NCBI RefSeq assembly: GCF_036850765.1
Contig: NC_089491.1
Coordinates: forward strand, 85,964,740 to 86,028,739
DNA: 64,000 nt
Source: Saccopteryx bilineata
Lineage: Eukaryota; Chordata; Mammalia; Chiroptera; Emballonuridae
Direction: 5' to 3'
Below are positions 12,559 to 24,971 of this stretch, piece after piece. The translations under genes were made by a program, and so were the position numbers. The notes under the pieces are model-generated. The model was not told where the DNA came from and searched no databases. It saw only the letters and a list, made by a program, of their open reading frames with translations. Within the stretch, counting starts at the first letter, position 1, and each line of letters opens with the position of its first letter.

Positions 12559-13238
12559 TGAATGGCTAGCCAGGTACAGGGAGAGAAAAGCCAAAATAAA
12601 CCTTTTCTTATAGCAATGAGCCATTTGTGGGCATTTTTCCCCACCAAACTACCTCTCCTATGTAAATGCGTGTGGTTAACACATGTGACTCTGGACAGAG
12701 AGATAGCAGATGAACACTAGATAATATGGGAATGCTTTTAATATGTAAAAAGATATCTTTCTGCCATTGTGTTGACTTGTAAATTTTGTTTTCTCCAAAA
12801 TAATGTATAGCTTGCAAATTGAACATGGTCCTATCATGTTAAAGGGCATATGACTATAACCAATAGTGGTAAAGGGCTCCTAATTGCAATTTTTGCTTCT
12901 GTACTTCCCACTTACAAAACTATAAAAACTAAGTAGAACAAAGGGTCAGCGCGCGCTCTCCTTCAGATTCCTGTCGGGGTTTGCCGCCGCTTGGCCAAGC
13001 TAAACAATAAAGCTTTGGTGTGTAATTGACGGACTTTGTTCGTGTCTTCAATGTTTCGGGTCCCTCCGGATTAGGCTTAACATGCTCCACCCTTCCTCCT
13101 ATAAAAATGTCCCATTTTGGTATAACCCCTTGGAGCAAGATTTCTACTTGCTAGATGGGAATCTGTGTGATTCATGAATCCTTAATAAAGCTAATTAGAT
13201 CTTCAAATTTACTCAGTTGCAGTTTATTTTTTTAACAC
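12559..13238 (+). repeat. ERV LTR (sense) with a second short LTR inside it
   Basis: A polypurine-like run tgtggggaaaaggg directly precedes 'tgaatggctagcc', a plausible LTR start. The 3' part has a TATA-like 'tataaaaatg' at 13,099, AATAAA at 13,182 and ends in 'ttttttaaca'. Between them, 12,837-13,082 looks like a separate unit (next entry). No internal retroviral genes follow. Boundaries are inferred from LTR grammar only. Confidence 0.5.
12837..13082 (+). repeat. Short LTR-like unit nested in the larger LTR
   Basis: Begins tgttaaag and ends cttaaca, giving TG...CA inverted ends. It contains in order a CCAAT motif (aaccaatag), a TATA-like actataaaaac, a CpG-containing 'gcgcgcgctctcc' start region, AATAAA (acaataaagc) and a U5-like 'tttcgggtccctccgg'. 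That is a complete LTR layout in about 246 bp. No clear target duplication was found, so the edges are uncertain. Confidence 0.5.
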
Positions 13239-13334
13239 TCTCTTTCTCTTTCACCCTCTCTCTCTGTCCTTGTCTCTATATCTGTGTCTATGTCTCTGTC
13301 TCTTTCTTTTGCAACTGCATGAGGGCTCATACAC

Positions 13335-13366
<32 letters not shown>

Positions 13367-14271
13367 GATCTGAACTTATAACTATAAGAAATAATGGAAG
13401 CATTTATCCATAACTGGCCTGGTCAGCTTTACCTTGAGATGCATTCAGTATTGAAACATTCTTTTTCAACTTGCAGCTCTTAATTGTGATTCAAAAATTT
13501 GCATTATCATTTTAAAGGATTAATTTTATTTGGCAGTCCTTACAAGATTCTGCCCTTTAAAATCTCTTTGGGAATTAACAAATTCATTTGGTTTCCAAGT
13601 CTGCTCTGCACCTTCAGTTCCAAAGTGCTCTGAGCATGCTACCCTCACTCTCTCCTTGCCACCCCCATAAACTCAGAGGGGAGAATAAGTCCTCAGTAGA
13701 CTATTAAAAAGGCTGACCAGAGATCTTTCTTTTCTCTATTAGGGGGAGAATTTAATTTGACAAATTTGGCATGAGTGTTATCAGTCAATTAATAATTAAT
13801 AAAATGTGAAGCAGAATAAAATTAATTTTTAGAGTACTGGCAAATCAGTTGCACTTCTGCTATAAGGATTCAGTGTGCATGAGAATCTTATCAGTGACTG
13901 AATACATCTGTTCATTGTGTAGTTAGCCTAATTGTTTCCAGCTCACCCTACCCACTGACATTAGTATAATCCACAGAGCCAAATTTGAGTAATAATGTAA
14001 GTTTAGTCTTCCATATAGATACTAAGAGAAACTATGGTTGAGGTTGATATTGGTGGAAATATGGTGCTTGTATGGAGTCACAGAAAATGAGCTTTACAGG
14101 ACTCACATTTGGAGAAGCTTTGTCTTTTGCATTGATTTATTTGGAGTTGAAATATAACTTTGCCCACAGGTTTTCAGTGTCTCATTTTCCTCTGTGTCAC
14201 CAAGAAAAAAGTTCAGTTTGGTCGTCATTAAGCCCAATATAAAAACCAAAGTCCAGATGTTCTGTACCATA
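13239..14271. other. Unassigned DNA with a (CA)n microsatellite
   Basis: A pyrimidine-rich tctctctgt stretch at 13,241-13,310 and a (CA)n run at 13,337-13,362. The rest is AT-rich with no feature I can support. Confidence 0.6.
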
Positions 14272-14512
14272 GTTTAGTCCAGTGGTGAGATTCAAATCAT
14301 TTAACGACCGATTCTCTGCCCTAATAAACATTTTATGTATATAAAAAAAGATACACCAAAGATAGTTTACTATTTTATTAATTTAATACTTAAATAAGAA
14401 CAATAAAAAGGTACACTAAACTAGATTGTTATAAGAAAGAGTTTTAAAATATTAATGGAAAAATGTTAAATAATGTCTGACAAAAAACAATAAAACTGTT
14501 ATTGAAGATATT

Positions 14513-14522
<10 letters not shown>

Positions 14523-14545
<23 letters not shown>

Positions 14546-15201
14546 CAGAGACAGAGAGAGAGTCAGAGAGAGGGATAGATAGGGACAGACAGACAGGAAT
14601 GGAGAGAGATGAGAAGCATCAATCATTATTTTTTCGTTGCCACACCTTAGTTGTTCATTGATTGCTTTTTCATATGTGCCTTGACCGTGAGCCTTCAGTA
14701 GACCAAGTAACCCAGGAGTCCCCAAACTACGGCCCGTGGGCCACATGTGGCCCCCTGAGGCCATTTATCCAGCCCTTGCAGCACTTCTGGAAGGGGCATC
14801 TCTTTCATTGGTGGTCAGTGAGAGGAGCATAGTTCCCACTGAAATACTGGTCAGTTTGTTGACTTAAATTTACTTGTTCTTTATTTTAAATATTGTATTT
14901 GTTCCCATTTTGTTTTATACTTTAAAATAAGATATGTGCAGTGTGCATGGGGATTTGTTCATAGTTTTTTTATAGTCCGGCCCCCCAATGGTCTGAGGGA
15001 CAGTGAACTGGCCTCCTGTGTAAAAAGTTTGGGGACCCCTGGAGTAACCCCTTCCTCAAGCCAGCAACCTTGGGTCCCAGCTGGTGAGCTTTTGCTCAAA
15101 CCAGATGAGCCCACGCTCAAGCTGGTAACCTCGGGGTCTCGAACCTGGGTCTTCTGCATCCCAGTCCGATGCTCTATCCACTGCGCCACCGCCTGGTCAG
15201 G
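14523..15201 (-). mobile_element. tRNA-derived SINE (type B) inside hAT copy 1, itself split by a hAT element
   Basis: Poly(T) and gacagagac on the left, tRNA-like head (cctgaccaggcggtgg on the minus strand) on the right, flanked by ccatattgc at 14,514-14,522 and 15,202-15,210. The SINE body is interrupted at 14,713-15,041 by a hAT element; the remaining ~350 bp is full length. Confidence 0.93.
14713..15041 (-). mobile_element. Non-autonomous hAT element (type A), nested
   Basis: Inverted relative of the 11,112 element: starts caggagtccccaaac and ends gtttggggacccctg, with a shared interior such as the 'cactgaccaccaatgaaag' region seen in reverse. The 8-bp target duplication is aagtaacc (14,705-14,712) and gagtaacc (15,042-15,049); the second is the SINE consensus. 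Length 329 bp, no coding capacity. Confidence 0.93.
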
Positions 15202-15585
15202 CCATATTGCTTTTTGATTGGCATCTTCACTTCCTACTGAAGTAACAAATGTGAGAGAATTAAAATGTACTTCATCAAAGGTATAGTGAGTTTTATGAAA
15301 TGAATAAATATTACAAGCATAGTTCCATCAACTTTTTTTTACCTATGCACTGATTGAACATTAGTACAAGTACTGAGAATATGCTATTGCACAGATGAAC
15401 ATTAAAAAAGAGTAAAGAATGGAAATTTGTGATTTCCACATTGGGCGGCTGTTCACACACCCACCTTAGAGAGAACCCTGATTACAAGTGCCATTTTAAC
15501 AACTGGTTTGCAGAACTCAACAAAAAATTAGGCATCATACTGCTGAACCGGTGCGAATCGGCTGAATCCCACCACTGTTTTAGTC

Positions 15586-17270
15586 CATATCAAAGCTTAG
15601 ACGAGTCTAGGCACTACTACTCAAGTCCTGTATGGGGGTGACTGCCTACAAAGGGCTGACAGCCCATACAGTATGGGAACAAATGGGCCAAGCGCATGTA
15701 TGTAAGCAGGAATACAGAGAAGAGAGAAGGGCCACATCCCTGTCTGGCCTCTATATTTTTGGGCTGGGAAGGACTAGCTTTCCTTTAAGTCAACAAATTA
15801 GTTTAAAATTTTATGGGCTTGTGTTGGTTTCTCCCACTAACCAATCAGGATCCTTTCTCTAGGCTAGACTGACAAGACTCTATGGTCACCATTCTGTCTT
15901 CTACTGTGCATGTCTTAAAGTGGAAGCACAGAAGCACCTTCCCACATAGTCTGGAGTTGAATTGTTTTTATCCTGAGGTGTTAGAAAAACCAGTTCTCTT
16001 TAGCTGGCTCAGGAATTAAAACCTGAGGGTACACTGGCCTAATGAGCCTGTAAATGCTATGGTTCTTTTTATAAATGGAACACTGTACCTTCTTACTGAA
16101 GCAAGCTTTCCAGTTTTATTAAAAATAATGTTCTATTCCCTTTGCTTCCCCCCCCCATCAATATCTAGCTACCTGTCAACATTAACAAGGTGATGTTGGA
16201 GAAAATTACTGTCCTCCTTAGCCTCTCAATTGTTCAGAAGATTCCTTAGTACTCTTATAGGTTGTCAAACTTTACTGTCAAGACTGTGATATGCAGGTGC
16301 TATTTTTTAAATATCAATTTTAATGTCTGAAGTGTGTAAGTACCAGAGAGATATTAAGGAATGGCAGAAAAGGAGGAAAATTGAAATTAACATTATACTA
16401 CTACTCTAAGACATCTGGTGTCATTTTGATGTGGATTTCTAATGCTGGTGGTAGATGCCAAGCAGGTTCACACTGGATTTGGGCTGACGGTAGGGGAATT
16501 ATGGAGCTGGAAAGCATTAGGCCATTCCTGTTTATTAGATTTTTACAAAGGCGGGCGAAGAAACAGACAGAAAACTTTTTTTTCACAGAGGTGGGCAAGC
16601 GAACAGGGAAACCACCCCTCATGGTGGTTGGCCAGAGATCTACCCCAAGGAAAAGTACCTGTAGCCTTATATAAGCTGCACTCACATTGGTCTGCTACAT
16701 GCTTACACATTAACCGTGCAAAGTACAAGTGAGAAAGCCTGATACAAGTGTTTTCCCCTACAGAACCCTTCTAAAATATTTGTACATGTATTTTAAATAC
16801 TTATATTTACAATTTTGTGTGCTGATTTTTTTGATCCTATTTCAGAAATACTCCCACATTACAAGTCAGAGTTTTCAAAGTATTAATATTATATAACTAA
16901 TAAATATGGCATAATTTGCTTAAACATGTCCTATTGTTGAGCATTTGAGCTGCTTGCAACTCCTCAACATTTTAAGTAGCATTGTATTGAATAGTTTTGT
17001 GCATAGATATTTTGATTTATTTACTTAAAAAAGATTCACAAAGTGGTATTATCACTGCTTGACATTTGAAGGGTTGAGACTAATAACATTCTTCTTCTTG
17101 AAATGCCATGGAGTCTCAGAAGGAGAGAACTGTGAGTTTACATGATAATTCTATTAAAAGCTTTATTCAGTTGGATAGTTTCAAATGCCCTTTCGATTGT
17201 CTTTGGTATTTCTTTTTTCTTGGAACTAGGTGAATCAACTTCATCTGTAGAAATACCCACAGCAGCAGCA
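15586..17270. other. Unassigned DNA
   Basis: Short overlapping open frames around 16,400-16,730 look like noise. Two related ~24-bp units (from 'acaaaggcgggcgaag' and 'acagaggtgggcaagc') lie near 16,546 and 16,585. The stretch 15,590-16,740 could be old LTR sequence, but I cannot name it. Confidence 0.45.
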
Positions 17271-17274
17271 ACTT

Positions 17275-17500
17275 TCTACTGAGTATTTATACTAATATGC
17301 CAAGTCTTTCAAATACATTATGCTAATTATTCTCACAGCAATCCCATTAAGTTGATATTATTATTGCATCTACTGTGCAGATGAAGAAAAGAAAGTTTAG
17401 GATGGTTAGGTAATCTGCCTTAGGCTGCACCAGATAAATGGCAGAACTAGGATACAAGCCCTACTCTGGTGATGTAGTATACAGCTTCATTATATGAACT
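17275..17500 (-). repeat. MIR SINE fragment
   Basis: Antisense MIR landmarks: 'ttctcacagcaatccc', 'tgtgcagatgaagaaa', 'taggtaatctgcc', 'ggcagaactaggatacaag'. Confidence 0.75.
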
Positions 17501-17721
17501 CTGAAATTATAGGCACACTTTTTCACAATGTTCCTATGAAGAATCAAAGTTTTATGCTCTGTGAATTTTAAATATCATTCCACAGTTTACTGAAGTTAAT
17601 AAATGCTATTTGATCAGGTGAGTAAGAACTCTGCAGAAACAGAAATCACTTAAGGAAGAACACTGGATGCAATTAAGTTATGGATCATATATTTCTGTGT
17701 TTCTAAATGACCAGCTTAAAG

Positions 17722-18112
17722 ACTGACCAGGTGGTTGTGCAGTGGATAGAGCACTGAGTCGGAACACTGAGGACCCAGGTTCAAAACCCGAGGTAGCCTA
17801 TTCAGTGTGGATTCGCCGGCTTGATCATGGGATCACAGACATGACCCCATGATTACTGGCTTGAGCCCAAAGATAGATCACTGGCATGAAGCCCAACATC
17901 ACCGGATTGAGCCCAAGATTGCTGGCTTGAACAAGAGGTCACTGGCTTTGCTGGAGTCCTCCGGTCAAAGCACATTTGAGAAAGCAATCAATGATCAACT
18001 AAAGTGCTACAATTATGAGTTGATGCTTCTCATCTCTCTGTCTGTCTCTCTGTTTGCCTTTCTCTCTTTCTCTCTCTCTTCCTTTCCCTCACACTAAAAA
18101 TAATAATTAAAT
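17722..18112 (+). mobile_element. tRNA-derived SINE (type B)
   Basis: tRNA-like head 'actgaccaggtggttgtgc' with box B-like 'ggttcaaaacc', 'cttgagccca' middle repeats, a pyrimidine-rich tctctctctc end and an A-rich tail. Flanked by imperfect duplications starting aaatgaccag (left) and aaatggccag (right). Older than the other copies, judged by its divergence. Confidence 0.88.
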
Positions 18113-18130
18113 AAATGGCCAGACTGAAAC

Positions 18131-19415
18131 TTCATGACCAAAAAACCATGTCTTTGTGTTCACTGTTAATATACCAAATCTCAAACATAGTATTCAGACA
18201 GAGTGAATATTCACTGCATATTGAATGAATGCTCAACTACAAATGCTAACCAATTCTTTCTAAGCAATTTACTATTCATAGCATCTGCATAATTTGCCTA
18301 GACAAAGGATACCTGTAAGTTGCTGAGTCCTTTTTTTATTCATTAAATCCTTTCCTGTGTAAAATTAAAACACCTATTTGAGGACCTGCAAAACTTTTCT
18401 ACATAGTCAAGTAACACAAACTAACAGAAAACAAATTCACTAGGCCCAGAGTCTACACAAAGTACTTGCAATTAGAAAAAAAAAGCTAAAAATAATTTTA
18501 AAATCTATGGAATAAGAATTAATAAATATTTAAATAGAAATATAAAATGTAAGAGTGCTATATAGTCAAATGCAATTTCAGTCAACTCTTAAAGTATTAT
18601 AAACTTTATTTATAGTGATATATGGGTGTGTTTTATTATGTTTAAAATGATACATGGTAAAGCCTTCAATATTAAGAGTTCTCAAAGCTGCTAAAGTCAT
18701 AACACTGTATACCACTGCTACTTGGTTTGAATGAAAGAGAGTTTATCAGTCCCACATTCATTCTTCTGACTGCTGATGGCCAGGTTCCAGAACAGCAGGT
18801 GTAAGTCTTTCTTGCTGCTAGTGGTTGGGGGTCAGCTATTGGCAAGTCTAATGGAATAATTTGGGCCTTCTCTCTTCTAGTTAAATCTTACTGTAGCCTA
18901 CTACAGTCTTTTCCCTTTTCCTCTTACTTGGTCAAATATGTTCACACATTTATATTTCCTGAAATTATTTTCTGCCTAGGAATTATATATTAGATATTGT
19001 ATAAGATATCTCATGTGCTTCTTTGAGACTCTCTATCCTATTTTGTGCTGATCCCTACCATTACCTTTGGAAAAAAATTAGCCCTGGTCATGGAAACATT
19101 AGGCTTTTTGGATCCTGAACTCATGGGTTCAGCCTTGAGTCAGTTCTGCCTCTGGGTTTGGCTCTGAATTCCTTAGTTGGGCTTTGCTACTGGTCTTTGG
19201 TTGCTGTGGTTGGGTTTCCACCATGATTGGCTAAATCCCCAGATACTCTCAGTCTAATTGATCTAACTTCTGCTAATTGTGGGCCAGCAGAGTTGCTGGA
19301 TGATAAACTCTGTTCACCTGCAAGGTTATCCAACTATTATTTACTTCTAAACCTTTTTATAGCTTAACCTATCTGTGCCTGGAAGTCTTTCCTTATCCAG
19401 GCAGTCTTCCTTTTA
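18131..19415. other. Unassigned unique DNA
   Basis: No gene, RNA or named repeat recognised. Confidence 0.5.
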
Positions 19416-19431
19416 GTTTGTTGCTAGGCTT

Positions 19432-19469
19432 TTTTTTTTTTTTTATTCATTTTAGAGAGGACAGAGAAA

Positions 19470-19522
<53 letters not shown>

Positions 19523-19657
19523 TAGAGAGAGAATGTGGGAGGAGCTCGAAGCATTAACTCCCATATGTGCCTTGACCAGGCAAGCCTAGGGTTTCGAACC
19601 GGCGACCTCAGCATTTCCAGGTCGACGCTTTATTCACTATGCCACCACAGGTCAGGC
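19432..19657 (-). mobile_element. Short tRNA-derived SINE (type C, 'gcctgacctgtggtgg' head)
   Basis: Minus-strand head cctgacctgtggtggc with 'gtcgacctgg' and box B-like 'ggttcgaaac', a (GA)n-rich middle on the plus strand and poly(T). Target duplication ttgctaggctttt on both sides. Confidence 0.92.
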
Positions 19658-19659
19658 TG

Positions 19660-20808
19660 TTGCTAGGCTTTTGCTAACAGCCTTTCCATTTGTCTGGTTT
19701 GGCCCTGGTATGGCAGCCTAACTTCTTTGTGTGGTCTTCTCCAGATTGGCCATTTGTATTGCTGACAGAAAACCCTGGTCCTGAAGCAAGAGAATAGTAC
19801 ATAGCTGAAATATGTGAGAAGCAGAAGGCAGGGAGTACATAATATTTAAGCAAAACCAATAGTGTTTTGTTTCTATCCTATGTTATTTTAAACCACAGTG
19901 AAACAGAGTTATTATTTTATTATATTTATTTGGTATTTTTTATGCCAGTCCTTATCCCGGCTTTTTCATTTATGTTTGATTCCAGAAAAATGGAGTCATA
20001 ATGAAAATGGGTTTCTTTTTTTGGGGTAGGGGGAATAGTGAGGTGGGGGAAGGTGTGGTGCTTAATTACCAAAATATGTGACTTATGATTGTAGGAGAAT
20101 TTTACAGATTTAACCATGGAAACTTTTTCTTTTTTTTAAATAATTTGTATCTTAGCTTGAACTTTTAAGAAATCTTCAATGACTTTCCCCCTCTATATTG
20201 CTACTCTTGGCTTAGCATTGCTTCCTTCCTTGCTCGGTATCTGGCCAGCCAGTTACTAATATTGGTTATGGAAGTTTGCTTTCTGTTCTGAAATTGGAGA
20301 CTTCTGTCTGGACCAGGCCAGTCATCCTATAAACATGTGTAGTGTAAGTCACCGGGAACTGGGCCAGACAGTGGAACTGAATTTCGTGGTATACATATGT
20401 GGATACTACTTCTGATGGAAGATCAGTGACATCACCTTGTATGAAGAAAAGTTTTAATTTTTATTAATGAAACCACTTTCCTGGCTTTGTTCTCCTTTAT
20501 TTTTATATTTGTTTTTGTAATTGACTGACGGCAGATTTCTCAATTGTATACATTTGTGGGAGTGGAATTTTCTTTGCTCCTATTCTTATTTGGTGTTTGG
20601 CTGCATTTGATGAGAGAGAATGATTTTCCTCTTGCATGCATATATGCACCTTCCTTATTTCCAGTGTTCATATGAAGGAAGGAAGAAATAACAGCTAAGG
20701 CAATAATATATGGTGAGCTGCTCGGCTATTTGTGGAACCTTTCCTGCCAGCTAATAACCCTCAATATACTGTTGCGAATAAAGCCTACTTTGTGGCTCCA
20801 ACCAGCTA

Positions 20809-20845
<37 letters not shown>

Positions 20846-21834
20846 TGTATTTAACATTGGGATGGGTATGAAGCCAAATAAGCTGAAGCACAAATATTAT
20901 GCCTTTTTAGAATTGCCTAAAAGTATGTTTGCCCAGGTAGTTAGCTGGTGTTTTATTTTCAAAACATCACTCATTCCAAAGTGATTTTAGATTTAAAGCA
21001 GAAGTTGTACCTTTCTGTAATTATAGCTTTGATCAATGATCGTGACATTTTTACATTTTCAGTATTGTGAAAGAAAAAATCCAGTTTTAAGATTTGCCCT
21101 TTAAAAAATTAAAAAATTAAAAATTAATCTGATTGAATATTGCATGCTTGCAAAAAAGAATATTCCAGATGTCATTCCAGCTATTAAAGGATAGCTGTTC
21201 CCTTTCTAAGATCTGCCATACCCCAGTGAATACCAGCTTTAATATTTTGATAGCACCTTGGGATAAAAATTTAAAAGTCTTGTCAAATATTTTCAAATAA
21301 CCTCACACAGCTAAAGGGCTTGAAAAATAAGGCAAACTTGTGAATGGGTGTTGCCAATTAAAAAGATTTTTCTGAAGTGTTTTATGCTTCATGAAACTTT
21401 CATTAGCAAATAATATACTAATATAAAATCCTAATTTTATAATCTAGTGTTTGATTTATAATTTTTACATATGAAATGTTATAATTTATAGAGTCTATTT
21501 GATAAATAGTGTCCAGGTTCAGATTTAGAACAAAACAAACTATCTTTTAATTAAATCCTAATATGGGACTCTTTTGAAGACTCCTGAAATCTCATTTCCT
21601 TTTTTATTATTTTGCTTCTCACCTCGCACTCTAAAGACATGAAGGTGGTTTCCCCATGTTGAGAGGTAAAACTTGAAATGTTAGAGGACAGACTTGGATA
21701 TTATAAGAATATTAAGTTGAAGTTTATCTTTGATTCTTATTTAGGAATGTGATTGTGGGCAATTTGACATTCTTTCATAGATATTACTGTAACTTAATGA
21801 GGAGATAATATATGCTAGTTCCTTGAAGGCAAGT
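19660..21834. other. Unique DNA with a (GT)n microsatellite
   Basis: (GT)n with an interruption at 20,811-20,848. No coding region supported; the short open frame across the GT run is low complexity. Confidence 0.55.
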
Positions 21835-22000
21835 TATCAAGTTAGTAACATTATCTAGTTTAATCTTCACAACCATCATAACATAGATATTGACACCTAT
21901 ATACCACATATAAAGAAACAGAGTCTTAGAGAGGCTAAGTAATTCTCCCAGTTTCATACAGCCACTGCCAAGAGTTCATATTCAAAGTCAGACCTATTTT
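21835..22000 (-). repeat. MIR SINE fragment
   Basis: Antisense MIR landmarks: 'agtttaatcttcacaac', 'gaaacagagtcttagagagg', 'ctaagtaattctccc'. Confidence 0.7.
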
Positions 22001-22972
22001 TCCTTTTGTGAGAAATGGTATTAAATTCTTTTGAAGGTTGTTGTGAAAATATAATGAGACAGGTTAGTATATTTCCAGGCACTATAGAAATGCTCTATAA
22101 CTTTTGGAATTATATTTGCCCTTCTTCTTCTTAACTCTCTATATCTAGTCATTTTCTAATTTCCTCTTTTTAAAATCTCTTATAGCCTTTTTTTTCCTCT
22201 TATGTTTCTCAATGTTACTATATAGATTCAGGACATTATCACTTTTTCTTTGAATTATTTTCCCTGGCCTTGTTTCTTAGCACTTTGTCTCCTTTTCCTT
22301 ATTTTACATATTCTAAGATATGCTTTGGTCATATGATGATTTTCACACCCTTCTCTATTAAGTTCACAAGTCCAGAGTAATGCTTCATGACTTGCAAAAC
22401 AAAGTTATAACTGCTTAGCATGCCTTTTGGGATCCCCTCAAAGTGGCCATGTACTGCCTCACCAAGCCTAGGTACTTCGTGGCAGCAAACTCTACTAACC
22501 TCTCTCTACTTGAGCAAGGCATGTACGTGTCTATTTTTTGCCTCTTTACTATTGCTCATAGCTGTGGTTTCTTCCTTCTCTTTCCTATTCCCACTGATGG
22601 CTGTCACTTCCACCCAGAAGTCTTATAAGTAAGGCTAGGTGAAAACTATTGCTATTGTAAAGATTTCTTACCTTTTGCTAGAATTGTTCTTCTGTCTTTC
22701 ATTCCTAGAACCTCAAAACTCTGATACATTACTTATGATTTTCTCATACTAAAATTAGTTGTGTCCACATCTTCTTCCAGTGTTAATTGTCCCCTTTGAA
22801 GACAGACACTAATTTCTTTGTTCACTTTTGTATGGTCTAAGCAAAACCACATACAAATTTCTACACCTGGCAGAGACTTGAGAGACTGAATTTTATTAAA
22901 TAAAGCTCAAAAGAGCGACATTCTAAGTCAGGGCAAAGAGCAAAAGCTTTGGAAATAGGCAGAATCAATTTA
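22001..22972. other. Unassigned DNA, possibly an old L2 fragment
   Basis: Pyrimidine-rich sequence; 22,320-22,890 vaguely resembles the 3' region of an L2 LINE but has no decisive landmark. The two overlapping ~65-codon frames near 22,420 lack any domain. Confidence 0.35.
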
Positions 22973-22973
22973 T

Positions 22974-23331
22974 TTTATTTTAATTTAATTTTTATTTTAT
23001 TTTTTTATTGAGAGTTGGGGAGACAGAAACTCTCCTACATGTGCCCTGACTGGGTGATGCTTTGCCCATCTGGAGCCACTGCTCTGTTGCTCAGCAACTG
23101 AGCTATTTTAGCACTCGAGGTGAGGCCATGGTGACAACCTCAGTGTCCAAGGCCAACTTGCTCAAATCACTAGAGCCATGGCAGTGGGAGAAGAAGTAAG
23201 AGACAGATAAGGGAAAGAGAGAGGAGTGAAGAAGCAGATGGTCACTTCTCCTGTGTGCCCTATCTGGGAATCGAACCCAGGATTTCCACATACTGGGCCA
23301 ACACTCTACTGCTGAGCCAACTGGCACAGGC
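22974..23331 (-). mobile_element. tRNA-derived SINE (type A, 'ggccctggccggttggctcag' head)
   Basis: Minus-strand head with 'ggttcgattcc' box B, body with 'cagtgggagaag'-like and 'ggtgaggccatggtgac' parts, poly(T) on the left. Flanks cagaatcaattta and cagaaccaattta form the target duplication. More diverged than the other type A copies. Confidence 0.88.
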
Positions 23332-23377
23332 CAGAACCAATTTAAACAAGACATCTGCCAATTAAGAACTTAGTCTT

Positions 23378-23539
23378 GCCTGACTTGTGGTGTTGCAGTG
23401 GATCAAGAGTTGACCTGGAACACTGAGGTCGCCAGTTCAAAACCCTGGGCTTACCCGGTCAAGGCACATATGCAAGTTGATGCTTCCTGCTTCCACCCCC
23501 TCTGTTTCTCTTCTTTAAAATGAATAAATAAAAAAAAAG
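23378..23539 (+). mobile_element. Short tRNA-derived SINE (type C)
   Basis: Head gcctgacttgtggtgttgc, 'gtcgccagttcaaaaccc' box B-like region, 'ttgatgcttcctgcttcc', ending 'aaaatgaataaataaaa'. Target duplication aagaacttagtctt on both sides. Confidence 0.92.
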
Positions 23540-23614
23540 AACTTAGTCTTCAGCTTCATATTTGTAGAGTCGGTTAATGCTGTCTATTTCAGAAGATTAC
23601 TGGCAAGTCTGAAG

Positions 23615-23870
23615 TAGACTATACCAATAACTAACACTCTGATATGTGATATATGTCAGGCCCTGTTCTAAGCACTTTACATATATTGATTCACTTACTC
23701 CTTATAACAGCCTTGTGAAGTAAGTGTTATGATCATGTTTTTAGAGTGAACAAACTAAGGCACAGAGGTATCAAATATCTTGCCCAAGGTTACACAGCTC
23801 CTAAATGGAGAAGCTGTGATTTAAATTCAGACAGAGTATATAGCAAGTGTGTGTTAAAGCATTGTACCTT
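23615..23870 (-). repeat. MIR SINE
   Basis: Well-preserved antisense MIR: 'ccctgttctaagcactttac', 'aacagccttgtgaagtaag', 'aactaaggcacagagg', 'cttgcccaaggttacacagc'. Confidence 0.85.
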
Positions 23871-23929
23871 ATTAGATGTTTTTCCCTTTCTATAATATGA
23901 GGATTTTTTTTTCTAAATTGAAAGAGGGG

Positions 23930-24100
23930 TTATTATATTTGTTGATTAGGCAAGTGCTTGTACTAGATGGCAGTGTGTCAGGCAGGACATGGTCTCTGTC
24001 CTTAAGAAATTCCCGGGATCTTGGGGGAGGCAGACAGCAGGTAAGCAGTGTGACAAGTCCGGCAGACACGACAGTCACAGCACGCTATGTGATAACACAC
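23930..24100 (+). repeat. Probable L2 LINE fragment
   Basis: 'ggacatggtctctgtcctta' followed by 'gggggaggcagacagcagg' matches a common L2 interior phrase. Only partial, diverged similarity. Confidence 0.45.
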
Positions 24101-24453
24101 ACATTTCCTATTCATTAAGGCTTTTCTTTTAAGATTGTTCTCACTTTTAAAGGGGAAATTTTTACTGTCTATTTTTGATGCCATAACAATGAAGTGATTT
24201 AGAGAAGTCCTGATATGAGGTTTAGGCAGTGGTGGGATTAAAATAATTTAACAACCAGTTCTCTGCCCTAATGATGTAATGAAAGGTAGTTTATTATCTC
24301 ATGCATTTTATACTTAAATAAGAACAATAAATGAGGTACACAAAACTAGATTATGTTATAAAAAAGAGTTTTATAATATTAATAAAAAATACTAAATCAT
24401 ACCTGATAAAAAACAATAAAACTGTTACTTAAAATATTTCCATATTGTTTCTT

Positions 24454-24937
24454 TTCTTTTTTTTTTTAAACTTACTTAGACCTATATTTATTCAATGTCA
24501 TGTGGTTTTTAGTGTGAGAAGAATATGAAGTCAATTGAAAAAGATTACATCATAATTTTTCCTCATTCAGCCTGACCAGGCGGAGGTGCAGTGGATAGAG
24601 CATTGGACTGGGACACAGAGGATCCAGGTTCGGAAACCCGACGTCGCCATCTTGTCTTAAGCGCGGGCTCCTAGCTTGCCACAGGGTCACTGGCTTGAGC
24701 ATGGGATTATAGACATGACTCCATGGTTGCTTGCTTGAGCCCAAAAGTTGCTGGCTTGAAGTCCAAGGTCACTAGCTTGAACGAGGTGTCACATGTTCGG
24801 CTGGAGACCCCCAGTCAAGGCATGTATGAGAAAGCAATCAATGAATAACTAAGGTGCTGCAACAAAGAATTGATGCTTCTCATTTCTCTTCCCTCCTACC
24901 TGTCTGTCCCTTTCTCTGTCTCTCTCGCAATAAATAA

Positions 24938-24971
<34 letters not shown>

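Larger units (their letters stand above)
14280..15577 (+). mobile_element. Non-autonomous hAT element (type B, CAGTGGTG ends), copy 1
   Basis: Starts cagtggtgagattcaaat and ends gaatcccaccactg. The flanks gtttagtc (14,272-14,279) and ttttagtc (15,578-15,585) are an 8-bp target duplication with one mismatch. Removing the SINE at 14,523-15,201 leaves about 610 bp, without a transposase frame. Two further copies with the same ends and interior are at 24,227-25,999 and 26,889-28,124 (the latter inverted). Confidence 0.92.

Noticed and set aside
13337..13362. Regularly spaced repeats considered as an array
   Set aside because: Simple (CA)n microsatellite; no spacer structure. No CRISPR-like pattern exists anywhere in the window.
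22420..22632. Two overlapping 61-70 codon frames with hydrophobic C-terminal parts
   Set aside because: Overlap in different frames, no conserved motif, and the area looks like diverged repeat DNA.
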